Source: Melioribacteraceae bacterium (lineage in GTDB: Bacteria > Bacteroidota > Ignavibacteria > Ignavibacteriales > Melioribacteraceae). From it: a stretch of DNA of 38,495 nucleotides. The notes under the pieces are model-generated. The model was not told the origin of the DNA and did not search any database. It saw only the letters and a list, made by a program, of their open reading frames with translations. The stretch lies in assembly GCA_021740785.1 (NCBI GenBank), contig JAIOZI010000050.1, forward strand, positions 1 through 38,495. Direction: 5' to 3'. Below, one piece after another: positions 1-9,094 of the stretch (position 1 is its first letter; each line of letters opens with the position of its first letter). The translations under genes and the position numbers were made by a program.

Positions 1-140
1 GGATTAACCCCGACAATTTGTAAGAAAAATATTTTACTCAAATAACGAATTTCAAAATTTCTATATGGCTAAGTATTTGATATTTCTCAACTTACAAATT
101 GTCGGCCCGAAGGGCAGATTTTCCAATGGAAAATCTGGGT
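1..140 (+). mobile_element. Element copy A (5'-truncated by window start)
   Basis: This is the right two thirds of the ~215-bp multi-hairpin element seen complete at 12798-13013. It contains the 15-bp inverted repeat CCGACAATTTGTAAG at 10-24 and its complement at 91-105, a GCCC-GAA-GGGC mini-hairpin at 105-115, and the terminal hairpin at 115-137 (11-bp perfect stem, one-base centre), ending in GGG at 138-140. The first ~76 bases lie outside the window. The sequence is almost identical to copies C and E. The five bases after GGG are TTTAT, which would be the right target duplication. Confidence 0.85.
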
Positions 141-171
141 TTATGAATTCAAGGTGAGTAAAAAGATTCGA

Positions 172-3100
172 TTAGCCGGAGATAATAGTTTTCTTCAGAG
201 ATTTTTCAATAGCGAATTTGAATATGTTCAGGTTTACCGGTTTACTAAAAACAAAATCAATTCCCAATTCATTATATTCCCGTTTAATACCTTCGGTTAT
301 GTCTGCGCTTAATATGATAATCGGCGGTTTATATTTTATATCCGAATAAAGGATTTGCTTAACCATTTCATACCCGTTCATCACCGGCATTACATGATCC
401 GAGATAACCAAAGCCGGAGTTGCACTTTTAATAATTGCAAGAGCTTCTTCACCGTTTTTAGCTTCAATTACATCATACTTGGGAGCAATACTCTTTAGCA
501 ACTTGGAATAAAGAAGCCTGTCTGTTTTTCTGTCGTCAACAAGTAAAATTTTAGTCGAGGAAACCGGGATAGTAAATATAAAACTTGTTCCTCTTCCCAA
601 TTCGCTTTCCACCCGTATATCGCCGCCATGCTTCTTAACAATATCATGAACAAGGGACAATCCCAAACCGCTTCCCTTTTCACCAGCAGTTCCCAGAGAC
701 GTGAATTTGGTATCAATCCGGAAAAGTTTTTTCTTATCTTCTTCACGGATACCAACGCCCGAGTCAGTTACGGAAAATTGAATCTGCCGGTCTTTCGGAA
801 GAGGTTTGGCTGCAATTGTTATACTACCGCCGCTCTTTGTAAATTTGATTGCATTAGACATCAGGTTGCTGAAAACCTGCAGCAGTAAATTTTCATCTGC
901 ATGCACATACGCACTATCTTCAAGTTCATTAACTAAGTTAATGTTCTTCTGCATTGCAGTACCCGATAGCATTTGAATTGCATTAGTAATTACGATTTTT
1001 GCATTTAACCTTTGCGGTTCGAATTCAATCCGCCCGGTTTGCAATCGAGTCCAATCCAAAAGTGAATTAACAAGGGCAAGCATACTTTGAGCTGATTCCT
1101 GGATGAAAGAAATATACTGCTCCTGCTTTTCTTCGGGCATTTGTCTATCACCCAAAAGTAAATCGGTGAATCCCAAAATTGAGCTGAAAGGCGTGCGTAA
1201 ATCGTGTGAAATAATTGAAAGGAACCTGTCCTTAGTTTCATTCAAACTTCTGAGATCCGCAGCGTTTTTCTTTATTTCCTCTTCCGCCCTTTTGTTTGCT
1301 GTAATGTCGCTAACAAGTCCGTAAATTCTTATTACTTTCCCATCGCTGCTGCGTGTTACGTTAACTTTATTTTTAATCCAGACAATACTTTTTACTTTGT
1401 TTAATATCCTGTACTCAAGTTCTTCTTGTGATCTTGTTTTGTCTTTGTAAAACCTGTTCAACTTTTTTACGACAAAGCCGGCATCGCTTGGATGAATAAT
1501 TTTAAACCAAAGTTTCCTGTCGCTGATAAACTGATCGCCGTAATAACCTGTAATTCTTTTAACGGACTCAGTATACAGCACGGGTTTTAATGACCCGTTA
1601 TCTCTTTCAGCGCTCCAAATAAATTCACTGATATTCTCTGCGATATTTCTATATCTTTCTTCCGATATTTTGAGAGCATCTTCTGATTTCTTTGCCTCGC
1701 TGATATCCCTGTACAAGCAAACTAAATAATTCTCATCTTCATCATCATAGGATGAAACCGAGATTTCAATATGACGAGTACTTCCGTCTACTCGCCTGCC
1801 TTTGAATTCTATCCTATCCTCATTTTCCGGATCTTTTTCATGTTCGTCAAGCGATTTTAAAACTTGCTCCTTATCCTTATCATCAACAAAATAGAGTGGG
1901 TCTTTTCCCGACAATTCATCATAGGATTGATATCCGAACATTTCAATGAACGAATCATTTGCTAGAATTAATTCACGGGATTTGAAAACCGCAACACCAT
2001 CCCGAGAGGCTTCGAATACCGATCGAATTAAAAGTAGATTTTTTTCTGTATCCTTTTTCTCGGTAACATCAATTAAAATTCCGTTGTAATTCTTTACGTC
2101 TCCGTTGAAATCTAGAACGGGAGTAAACCGTGCAATTACAAATATTTTATCACCGTTATTCTTGTTAAGAATTAATTCCTTTTCATCTTTGAGCAGCTTT
2201 AAAAAAACGCTGAAGTTTTTCATCGACGCTTCGAGTGATGAATCGTCAATTAAATCTCTAAAATTTGTTTCAAAATTTTCTTCCAGTGAGAGGTCAAAAT
2301 TTTCAACAAAGAAGGGATTGGCATATTTAATCGTACCGTCAGGATCCAGCAGACAAATATACTCGCGGGCATTTGTTACCATTAACCGGTAGCGTTCTTC
2401 CGACATCCGCAATTCTCTTTCCATTTCGGCGCGGTGCGAAATATCAGAAAACAAGAACAGTATCGACTTCTCATTATTAACTTCTATTTGCGATGCCCTG
2501 ACTGATATTGCTTTAAAATCTTCGTTATCCCGGGTGTACTTTAAATCTCCTTCCCAAACATTATTCTCGGTAAGCTCTTCTTTTATTGAATTGAAAAAAG
2601 TTTTATTAATTATCGGAACAGTCCTTCCGATGAATTTTTTCTTTTCATCACTTGTAATAAAAAACAAATTGTTTGCAGCATTATTAAAGTAACTTATCCC
2701 TCCTTCCCAATCGGTTCGAATAATAGCATGTTCAATTGATGAGATTATTTCATTTTGTAATTCCGCATCAATCAATTTTTGCGATAACTCGCGCTGGTTA
2801 TTAATCTCTTCAGTCTCGTCATCAATTAAAATAAATATTAGCCGTACTTTCTCCTCGGTATCCTGCACCGGGACGAATTTCAGTTTATAGGAAATGTTTT
2901 CTCTAGCAATTTGCTGCTCAAAACGAATTATCTTTACGGAATTTTGGGATTTAACTTCACTGAATAATTCACCCAAATCCACCTGCTTAAAAGCATCAAA
3001 AATATTCTTCTTTTTTGAATTGAACGGTACGTTTGTAAAACTTTCCTTGGTTTGCATTAACAGGATATTGCCATCGGTATCGGTAATAAGAATTGCATCG

Positions 3101-3552
3101 CTGAGCTTTGAAACCAAGGATATTACAGGTTGAAATTTTGGAAAACGTTCAAATAAGATTTCATTTGTAATCTTCTGCTTATCAATTATAAGCACAAACC
3201 CATTTTCTTTGCCTGAATCAAAAAGCGGAATTATTCTCAACCATATGATCTGTTCGTTTCCTTCCTCATCAGTTTCAATTGATACCTGCTTTTCCAAACT
3301 TTCGTTTTTCTTAAGTTTATTCAGATCATTTTTACTTAATAGGTTTGGCAGCAGTTCAATTAGATTTTTTCCGGTATGCTTCGAAAGTGATTTGTGGCGG
3401 GAGAGATCAAACGAATCCACAGCATTATTAATAAAGGATGTGTTTAATTCTGCATCCAGTAAAATAATGCCGATCGGTAATTCATTCAGTAGAATATTTG
3501 ATGATACTTTATCCTGCAAATTACCGGAATTCAAATTTTGTTCATTGCTCAT
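172..3552 (-). CDS. Hybrid PAS sensor histidine kinase with C-terminal receiver
   Basis: A 1126-aa cytoplasmic hybrid kinase; I see no signal peptide or membrane segment. About six PAS-like domains come first (roughly residues 20-125, 142-250, 270-375, 390-500, 512-620 and 640-755). HisKA follows, with phospho-acceptor His783 in ISHDLRTP, then an HATPase domain with N-box N896/N900, G1 box D930-SGVG and G2 box GSGLGL at 960-965. The C-terminal receiver (1001-1120) has the acidic pair D1006/D1007, phospho-acceptor D1052 in SDHVMP, S1082 and K1104, so all catalytic residues are present. It should sense cytoplasmic signals and phosphorylate its own receiver; the final output partner is not encoded nearby. 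The start has no strong Shine-Dalgarno sequence. The gene stands alone, downstream of pckA on the same strand but beyond that gene's terminator. Confidence 0.95.
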   Translation of the reverse strand: MSNEQNLNSGNLQDKVSSNILLNELPIGIILLDAELNTSFINNAVDSFDLSRHKSLSKHTGKNLIELLPNLLSKNDLNKLKKNESLEKQVSIETDEEGNEQIIWLRIIPLFDSGKENGFVLIIDKQKITNEILFERFPKFQPVISLVSKLSDAILITDTDGNILLMQTKESFTNVPFNSKKKNIFDAFKQVDLGELFSEVKSQNSVKIIRFEQQIARENISYKLKFVPVQDTEEKVRLIFILIDDETEEINNQRELSQKLIDAELQNEIISSIEHAIIRTDWEGGISYFNNAANNLFFITSDEKKKFIGRTVPIINKTFFNSIKEELTENNVWEGDLKYTRDNEDFKAISVRASQIEVNNEKSILFLFSDISHRAEMERELRMSEERYRLMVTNAREYICLLDPDGTIKYANPFFVENFDLSLEENFETNFRDLIDDSSLEASMKNFSVFLKLLKDEKELILNKNNGDKIFVIARFTPVLDFNGDVKNYNGILIDVTEKKDTEKNLLLIRSVFEASRDGVAVFKSRELILANDSFIEMFGYQSYDELSGKDPLYFVDDKDKEQVLKSLDEHEKDPENEDRIEFKGRRVDGSTRHIEISVSSYDDEDENYLVCLYRDISEAKKSEDALKISEERYRNIAENISEFIWSAERDNGSLKPVLYTESVKRITGYYGDQFISDRKLWFKIIHPSDAGFVVKKLNRFYKDKTRSQEELEYRILNKVKSIVWIKNKVNVTRSSDGKVIRIYGLVSDITANKRAEEEIKKNAADLRSLNETKDRFLSIISHDLRTPFSSILGFTDLLLGDRQMPEEKQEQYISFIQESAQSMLALVNSLLDWTRLQTGRIEFEPQRLNAKIVITNAIQMLSGTAMQKNINLVNELEDSAYVHADENLLLQVFSNLMSNAIKFTKSGGSITIAAKPLPKDRQIQFSVTDSGVGIREEDKKKLFRIDTKFTSLGTAGEKGSGLGLSLVHDIVKKHGGDIRVESELGRGTSFIFTIPVSSTKILLVDDRKTDRLLYSKLLKSIAPKYDVIEAKNGEEALAIIKSATPALVISDHVMPVMNGYEMVKQILYSDIKYKPPIIILSADITEGIKREYNELGIDFVFSKPVNLNIFKFAIEKSLKKTIISG

Positions 3553-3649
3553 AAAAACTTTTATATAGATTAAAATCTTAACTGCTTACATAAAAATATA
3601 AATTCTATTCAAAAATACTACTATCAAATTTATGATGAGAGGTTCATCA

Positions 3650-3683
3650 CAAAAAAATAAAGCCGGTCTAAAATTGACCGGCT
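3650..3683 (-). terminator. Rho-independent terminator of pckA
   Basis: An 8-bp perfect stem (AGCCGGTC 3661-3668, GACCGGCT 3676-3683) with a 7-base loop lies just past the pckA stop. Read on the minus strand it is followed by a T-rich tract (3650-3660). It separates pckA from the kinase gene downstream. Confidence 0.85.
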
Positions 3684-3705
3684 GTCTTAATTAAAAAAAT
3701 ATCCT

Positions 3706-5307
3706 CTAAATTCTATTCGGACCTGCATTTTTAATTTCATCCTCTACGTCATCTTCAAACTCTTTGAAGTTATCGTGAAACATTGTTACCAGCTTCTTTG
3801 CCATTTCATCATATGCATTTTGATCTTTCCAAGTTTGCTTCGGATACAAAACCTCTTCGGGAACTCCTTCAACTTTTTTCGGTACACTCAAACCGAAGAA
3901 CGGATCAATATAAGTTTCAGCATCATCAAGTTTACCGGAAAGTGCTGCATTCAACATTGCGCGTGTGTATTTAATTTTTATTCTGCTTCCTTCACCGTAA
4001 GGACCCCCGCTCCAGCCGGTATTTATCAGCCAGCATTTTGATTGATGCTTGCGAATTTTATCTCCCAATAAATTAGCATAAACCGATGGATGAAGCGCCA
4101 TAAACGGTGCGCCGAAACATGTGCTGAACGTGGCTTTTGGTTCCGTTACTCCTTTTTCAGTTCCGGCAACTTTTGCAGTATAACCCGAAATGAAATGATA
4201 CATCGCTTGTGCAGGTGTAAGTTTTGCGATCGGCGGCAGAACTCCGAATGCATCGGCAGTGAGCATAATTATATTTTTCGGATGCCCGCCCATTCCGCTT
4301 TCTTCAATATTATTTATATGTGTGAGAGGGTATGCAGCGCGAGTATTTTCAGTTAGTTCGGCGTTGTCAAGATCAAGCAATCTTGAATCCGAATCCAATG
4401 ACACATTTTCAAGTATTGTACCAAACATGTGAGTTGTTTTAAAAATATCCGGTTCCGCCTCCTCGGAAAGATTAATTACCTTTGCATAACAACCGCCTTC
4501 ATAATTGAATACCCCGCGGTCGCTCCAACCGTGTTCATCATCACCGATTAATCTTCTTGTCGGATCTGCAGAAAGAGTTGTTTTACCTGTGCCGGAAAGT
4601 CCGAACAACACTGCAGTATCATCACCCTCGCCGATATTTGCCGAACAATGCATCGACATTACACCTCTTTGAGGAAGAAGATAATTCATGATAGAGAAGA
4701 CCGACTTTTTAATCTCACCTGCATAACTGGAGCCGCCGATCAATACAAGTTTCCTTCCGAAATTAATTACAACAAATACAGCCGAGTTTGTACAGTCCAT
4801 CTCGGGATCGGCATGCAGAGACGGCATCTGAACTATAGTGAATTCCGGGTTGTGATTTTTTAAATCTTCTTCGTCTTTTGCTTGGACGAATAAATTTCTT
4901 GCGAAAAGATTATGCCATGCCGTTTCAGTTATTACCCGGATCGGCAGGCGGTATTCCGGATCGGTGCCCGCATAGCAGTCCTGTATATAAACATCCTTAT
5001 TCTGAATGTATGCAAGCATTTTTGAATAAAGACGATAAAAACATTTTGCGTCAATCGGTCTGTTAACTTTTCCCCACCAAATCTGATCTTCGCTTGATTG
5101 TTCCTGAACAATAAATTTATCGTTCGGACTTCTGCCAGTATGCTGACCAGTTCTAACTACTAATGGTCCCAAATGTGAAAGGTTTCCTTCGCGTCTTCTG
5201 ATTGCTCTTTCGTAAAGAGCCGGCGTACTTAAATTATAGAAAATATCATTTAAGTTCTTTATCCCGATTTCATTTAACTGCCGAAGAATTTCATCTTTTG
5301 GCTTCAT
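3706..5307 (-). CDS. pckA: Phosphoenolpyruvate carboxykinase (ATP)
   Basis: A 533-aa cytoplasmic enzyme that converts oxaloacetate and ATP to PEP, CO2 and ADP at the entry to gluconeogenesis; in some anaerobes it runs in reverse to fix CO2. The length matches the ATP-dependent family (about 540 aa). The substrate-binding segment [10 protein letters not shown] is at 56-65, the lysine-containing segment [12 protein letters not shown] at 191-202, the P-loop (kinase-1a) GLSGTGKT at 236-243, and the metal-binding kinase-2 segment IGDDEHGW at 254-261. All expected catalytic segments are intact. The start is preceded by a GGGG-containing weak ribosome site. The gene is monocistronic: it ends in a strong terminator and is divergent from the secreted-protein gene at 5539. 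The 231-bp region between them should hold both promoters. Confidence 0.98.
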   Translation of the reverse strand: MKPKDEILRQLNEIGIKNLNDIFYNLSTPALYERAIRRREGNLSHLGPLVVRTGQHTGRSPNDKFIVQEQSSEDQIWWGKVNRPIDAKCFYRLYSKMLAYIQNKDVYIQDCYAGTDPEYRLPIRVITETAWHNLFARNLFVQAKDEEDLKNHNPEFTIVQMPSLHADPEMDCTNSAVFVVINFGRKLVLIGGSSYAGEIKKSVFSIMNYLLPQRGVMSMHCSANIGEGDDTAVLFGLSGTGKTTLSADPTRRLIGDDEHGWSDRGVFNYEGGCYAKVINLSEEAEPDIFKTTHMFGTILENVSLDSDSRLLDLDNAELTENTRAAYPLTHINNIEESGMGGHPKNIIMLTADAFGVLPPIAKLTPAQAMYHFISGYTAKVAGTEKGVTEPKATFSTCFGAPFMALHPSVYANLLGDKIRKHQSKCWLINTGWSGGPYGEGSRIKIKYTRAMLNAALSGKLDDAETYIDPFFGLSVPKKVEGVPEEVLYPKQTWKDQNAYDEMAKKLVTMFHDNFKEFEDDVEDEIKNAGPNRI

Positions 5308-5538
5308 TTTTACCCCGGTTTTATTATTTGTTCGATGTTTTTTAACCGAAAAAAATTAACGAAAAATTGAATGCTTTCCAAGAGAAAGCGGATGCTTGGT
5401 GTAATTTAGTCAAATAAACTTTGGACAATTTGTGAGTTAACTCATAGCTTAAATCCCCCCTAAATTGGGAGTTTCAAAAACATTTAAAATGTATTATCTT
5501 CTTTATAATTAATTCCATCTGTATTAAAGGGAGCGCTA

Positions 5539-8500
5539 ATGAAAAATTTAATTACAGTTTTATTAACTCTGCTGCTTTATTCTTTTGTATCGGCACAAAG
5601 TTATCATACAATATCAATTGACGGGAATAATGATTTTAATGTTACCTCAGAACAATTAACAACAACAAGCGGAACTTCATTATACGGGTATGTAACCTGG
5701 GATCAGAATTATCTGTATGTTGGATATTCGGGTAATTCCCCGGCTGGAAATTTCACCGATGACAACCGGGTGGTTCATATTTATCTTGATACGGATCCTC
5801 AGCAGGTCCCTAAGTCCGGGAACGGAACATCCGACGGAGAAGCATGGCGCTGGGATCCGAATTTACCTATAAATGCCGATTATCATTATGCATTTAAAAC
5901 TGTCAGCAATGAAGAAGTTAAAAGAGAATATAACGGATCCTGGGCTGATGCATTTTTTTCTGTTGATAATTTTAAAGGCAACTCTTACTGGGAAGCACGT
6001 TTCTTGCTAAGTGATCTCGGAGATCCCGAACAAATAAACTTGGTTTCGTATGTAGAAGAAGATTGGGATGGCAGCGGTCAGATAAGCGGCGGTCTGCCAA
6101 GTAATCTGTTTACTAATACCAGCACACAAGGCGCTATTACTTTTAATGATCATTATCTGAATTTCTATCTGATTGAACAGGTAACACCAAACTTGAATTT
6201 AAATGTTGATAATTACCAATGGCTCATAAGATTAAAAGCATCCACAACTTCTCTAAGTGACACAAATATTTATGCGGGGATGGCTTTAAATGCAACTGAT
6301 AATTTCGATACCGGTTTCGATATCGCACAGCCCCCTTCACCTCCGAGTGATTTCGTTGATGTTTATTTCAATCTGCCTGATTGGACATCCTCTATGGGAC
6401 CTAATTATACGCGGAATATTAGAAAATTAATTTCATTAGACAGCACAACATCAACATGGGATTTTAAAGTCAATACCGATCAAAATAATGAAATTATTAC
6501 TCTGTCAATAAGCGACTTTAATTTTGTCCCAAACAATTATGATCTAAAACTTTTGGATATCGATGCGGATGTAACTCATAATTTTATTACCGGCGGGGTT
6601 TATCAATATAACTCGGGGTCTTCTCCGGGTGAAAAAAGTTTCAGACTAATTGTCGGGGTTGCTTTAACTTCACCTACTATCAGTTCCGATGTAGACTCTC
6701 TCGCATTCGGTTCGGTAAAAATTAATGCCAATAAAACACTTAACGTAACCGTACAAAACTCGGGTGATTCTACTCTTACAGTAAGCGGATTGACATTTTC
6801 CAATTCTGTCTTTTCTACTACACTCGGCACCCCGTTTTCTATTACTACCGGAAACACACAGGTAATTCCCGTAAAATTTGCTCCAACTAGCGCTATTGCT
6901 TATTTAGATTCTTTAACTATTTCCAGTAACGATCCGAATACACCAAGTTATCAAGTAATGTTAACCGGTACCGGACTAGAACTTGTACCTGTTGTCTCTA
7001 CCGATGTTACTTCGTTAGATTTCGGTTCCATTAAAGTAGATTACGATACAACCCTTTCATTCAAGGTATATAACACCGGGGATATTACACTTAATGTTTC
7101 CGGCATAACTTTCACACATTCGGATTTTATGTTAAATGAATCGGCTTCTTTCAGCGTAGCAGTGGGCAACTCAGTTGAACGGACGGTTACTTTTAGTCCC
7201 AATACAGTAATGAATTATACCGATTCGCTAACTATAGCCAGCGACGATCCGGTCAATTCAGAAATTGTAATTGAATTGCTTGCAGATGGTTTGGCTGCTG
7301 AAGAATCATATGATTTTACAGCCGGATGGAACTTGATGGCATTGCCTTTGGTTCCCGATAATTTTGCCGCCTCTGAAATTATTGGTGATGATGCCGCCTC
7401 TTATTTTTTGTATTCATACAGCAGTTCCGGCGGGTATCAAAATGTAAATACATTTGAAATGGGTAAAGGCTACTGGCTTGGATTGGAATCTGACGCAGCA
7501 ATCGATATGATAGGCACACCCAAAATCGATTCAACAATTGTCCCCCTTAATAACGGATGGAATATTGTTGGCGATCCATATGTGCGTGATTATCCGACCT
7601 CTGCATTACAAATTGTTAAAAACAATGTTGCATATAATATTACAACTGCTGTTGATTCGGGCTGGGTTCAAAATGCTTTCTATTCTTATAATGCTGCCGG
7701 TGGAACGTATGAATCTGCAACTTTATTTGATCAGTGGAAGGGATATTGGTTTGCCGCACTATCCGCCGATCTGTCGCTTTTATTCCATCACGATTCCACA
7801 ACAGGAACACCTTTGAAAATTGCCCCGGGTATGATTGAAGCAGATTTACAAAATTGGGCGGTTAATATTAAAGCCAGCCGCGATGGTTTTACCGATGAAT
7901 TACTTGCATTCGGAGTTAAGTCAGATGCAAGCGATGGTTTTGATTCAGGATATGATATGGCAAAGCCGCCGATTTCACCATCTGCAAATGCTATTGAAAC
8001 TTATTTCCCGCATAATGATTGGACAAATATTATTTCGAAATTTGCTGCCGATATTAAGGAGCCTTTCCAATCACCGGAAATTAAAAGCTGGACTTTTAAT
8101 TTGTACTCAAAACAGGATGGCGAGATAACTCTTAGCTGGGAAAATATTTTGGAACAACTGCCGGCTGAAATAGATGATGTAATTCTACAAGGTGAAGTTG
8201 TAACAAACGGCGAAATATCTATGACTGAAAAATTGAATCTCACCTTTAATGCATCGGCAGGAACAACCTATGAGTTTTTGATAAGCTCAATTGCTGTTGG
8301 AATTCAAGACAAGGAATCAATTCCTCTCGAATTTAAATTGGAGCAAAACTATCCGAATCCGTTTAATCCTGCTACAACAATCAATTATCAGATTCCTGAA
8401 GACGGATTTGTTTCATTGAAGCTCTATAATATATTGGGAGCGGAAATCGCCACATTGATTAATGAATTCCAAACAGCAGGATATTATCAACATACATTTA

Positions 8501-8601
8501 ATTCAGCATCACTTGATGCAGGATTGTCTTCGGGTGTGTACCTTTATGAAATAAAAGTCGGTCAGCACAGCTCAATTAAAAAGATGGTATTGTTGAGATA
8601 A
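5539..8601 (+). CDS. Secreted multidomain protein with T9SS sorting domain
   Basis: A 1020-aa exported protein of unknown function. Residues 1-19 form a signal peptide ending in SVSA-like FVSA. Residues 22-210 resemble a DOMON/CBM9-like beta domain. Two ASH-like (choice-of-anchor D type) beta domains lie at about 378-480 and 485-585, each with the S-DV-SLDFGS pattern. A tandem pair at about 593-660 and 671-745 shares GWN...FYSY...GKGYW. The C-terminus (930-1020) is a T9SS type A sorting domain with QNYPNPFNPATT and a terminal KKMVLLR, so the protein is probably sent across the outer membrane and attached or released at the surface. Segments 225-325 and 770-870 look like duplicates of one module. 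The ribosome site AAAGGGAG is 5 bases before ATG. The gene is monocistronic with a terminator at 8621. Confidence 0.9.
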   Translation: MKNLITVLLTLLLYSFVSAQSYHTISIDGNNDFNVTSEQLTTTSGTSLYGYVTWDQNYLYVGYSGNSPAGNFTDDNRVVHIYLDTDPQQVPKSGNGTSDGEAWRWDPNLPINADYHYAFKTVSNEEVKREYNGSWADAFFSVDNFKGNSYWEARFLLSDLGDPEQINLVSYVEEDWDGSGQISGGLPSNLFTNTSTQGAITFNDHYLNFYLIEQVTPNLNLNVDNYQWLIRLKASTTSLSDTNIYAGMALNATDNFDTGFDIAQPPSPPSDFVDVYFNLPDWTSSMGPNYTRNIRKLISLDSTTSTWDFKVNTDQNNEIITLSISDFNFVPNNYDLKLLDIDADVTHNFITGGVYQYNSGSSPGEKSFRLIVGVALTSPTISSDVDSLAFGSVKINANKTLNVTVQNSGDSTLTVSGLTFSNSVFSTTLGTPFSITTGNTQVIPVKFAPTSAIAYLDSLTISSNDPNTPSYQVMLTGTGLELVPVVSTDVTSLDFGSIKVDYDTTLSFKVYNTGDITLNVSGITFTHSDFMLNESASFSVAVGNSVERTVTFSPNTVMNYTDSLTIASDDPVNSEIVIELLADGLAAEESYDFTAGWNLMALPLVPDNFAASEIIGDDAASYFLYSYSSSGGYQNVNTFEMGKGYWLGLESDAAIDMIGTPKIDSTIVPLNNGWNIVGDPYVRDYPTSALQIVKNNVAYNITTAVDSGWVQNAFYSYNAAGGTYESATLFDQWKGYWFAALSADLSLLFHHDSTTGTPLKIAPGMIEADLQNWAVNIKASRDGFTDELLAFGVKSDASDGFDSGYDMAKPPISPSANAIETYFPHNDWTNIISKFAADIKEPFQSPEIKSWTFNLYSKQDGEITLSWENILEQLPAEIDDVILQGEVVTNGEISMTEKLNLTFNASAGTTYEFLISSIAVGIQDKESIPLEFKLEQNYPNPFNPATTINYQIPEDGFVSLKLYNILGAEIATLINEFQTAGYYQHTFNSASLDAGLSSGVYLYEIKVGQHSSIKKMVLLR

Positions 8602-8620
8602 CAACAATCTTTAAGAATGA

Positions 8621-8653
8621 AAAAGCGAAGTCAAACGGCTTCGCTTTTTTTTT
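8621..8653 (+). terminator. Rho-independent terminator
   Basis: A 10-bp stem (AAAAGCGAAG 8621-8630 with CTTCGCTTTT 8639-8648) and an 8-base loop, followed by a run of T to 8653, 20 bases after the stop of the secreted-protein gene. Element copy B begins 3 bases further on. Confidence 0.9.
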
Positions 8654-8655
8654 AT

Positions 8656-9093
8656 CCCGGATTTTCCATTGGAAAATCTGCCCTACAGTCGACAATTTGT
8701 AAGTAAGAAATATCAGATACCTAGCCATTTTAGAATTTTGGAATTCGTTATTAATCCGGAATTATGATTTAGAATACGATACAGAAATAATAGGATTATA
8801 AATTGCGCCGTCATTTTTCCGTAGGAACGCCTATGGCGATGGCGGCGATTCTTTAAAGATAATGGAATGCGGGCTTTAGCCCAATAGCCTTTTGGTTTAA
8901 AACCCGATATACTCGTTTATCCATTATTCACAGCCTCTGAAGCGCCATGCTATTATTCTTATTGAATAATCCAGGTTAATGTAAAATGTTTTTCTTACAA
9001 ATTGTCGAGGTTAACCCCGCAACATAAAATGTTTTATTGAAACATTTTATTAGCTGCCTGCGGTAAAAAATTCATTACAAATGAACTTTTAGG
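8656..9093 (-). mobile_element. Element copy B, diverged and interrupted
   Basis: This is a reverse-orientation copy of the ~215-bp element split into two parts, 8656-8755 and 8976-9093, by a 220-bp insertion. The left part has the terminal hairpin (stem around CCATTGG, 8660-8679) and GACAATTTGTAAG. The right part has CTTACAAATTGTCG, GGTTAACC, the 13-bp-stem hairpin CATAAAATG..., and a decayed outer hairpin. Flanks are TTTAT (8651-8655) and TTCAT (9094-9098), which differ at one base and fit an old target duplication. The right flank contains the waaA stop codon. This is the most diverged of the five copies. Confidence 0.75.
8756..8975. mobile_element. Second non-coding element nested in copy B
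   Basis: 220 bp inserted in the central part of copy B, flanked by a perfect 5-bp duplication TTAAT (8751-8755 and 8976-8980). Removing it and one duplication restores the order of the parent repeat as seen in copy D. The ends begin CCGGAATTAT and, on the other strand, CCTGGATTAT, an imperfect terminal inverted repeat. Inside are small hairpins, including CGCC-TAT-GGCG and GGGC-TTTA-GCCC. There is no open frame of useful size. It is unrelated in sequence to the parent repeat apart from having CC/GG ends, similar length and the same duplication length. Confidence 0.7.
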
Positions 9094-9094
9094 T

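Noticed and set aside
1660-2060. LOV-type photoreceptor domain among the PAS repeats of the kinases
   Set aside because: No GxNCRFLQ-type segment with the flavin-binding Cys was found in any PAS domain of the three kinases.
5400-5460. GGACAATTTGTGAGTTAACTCA, resembling the element's inverted repeat
   Set aside because: Only a short partial match without the hairpins, CCC/GGG ends or flanking duplication; probably chance, though GAGTTAACTC is a perfect 10-bp palindrome in the promoter region.
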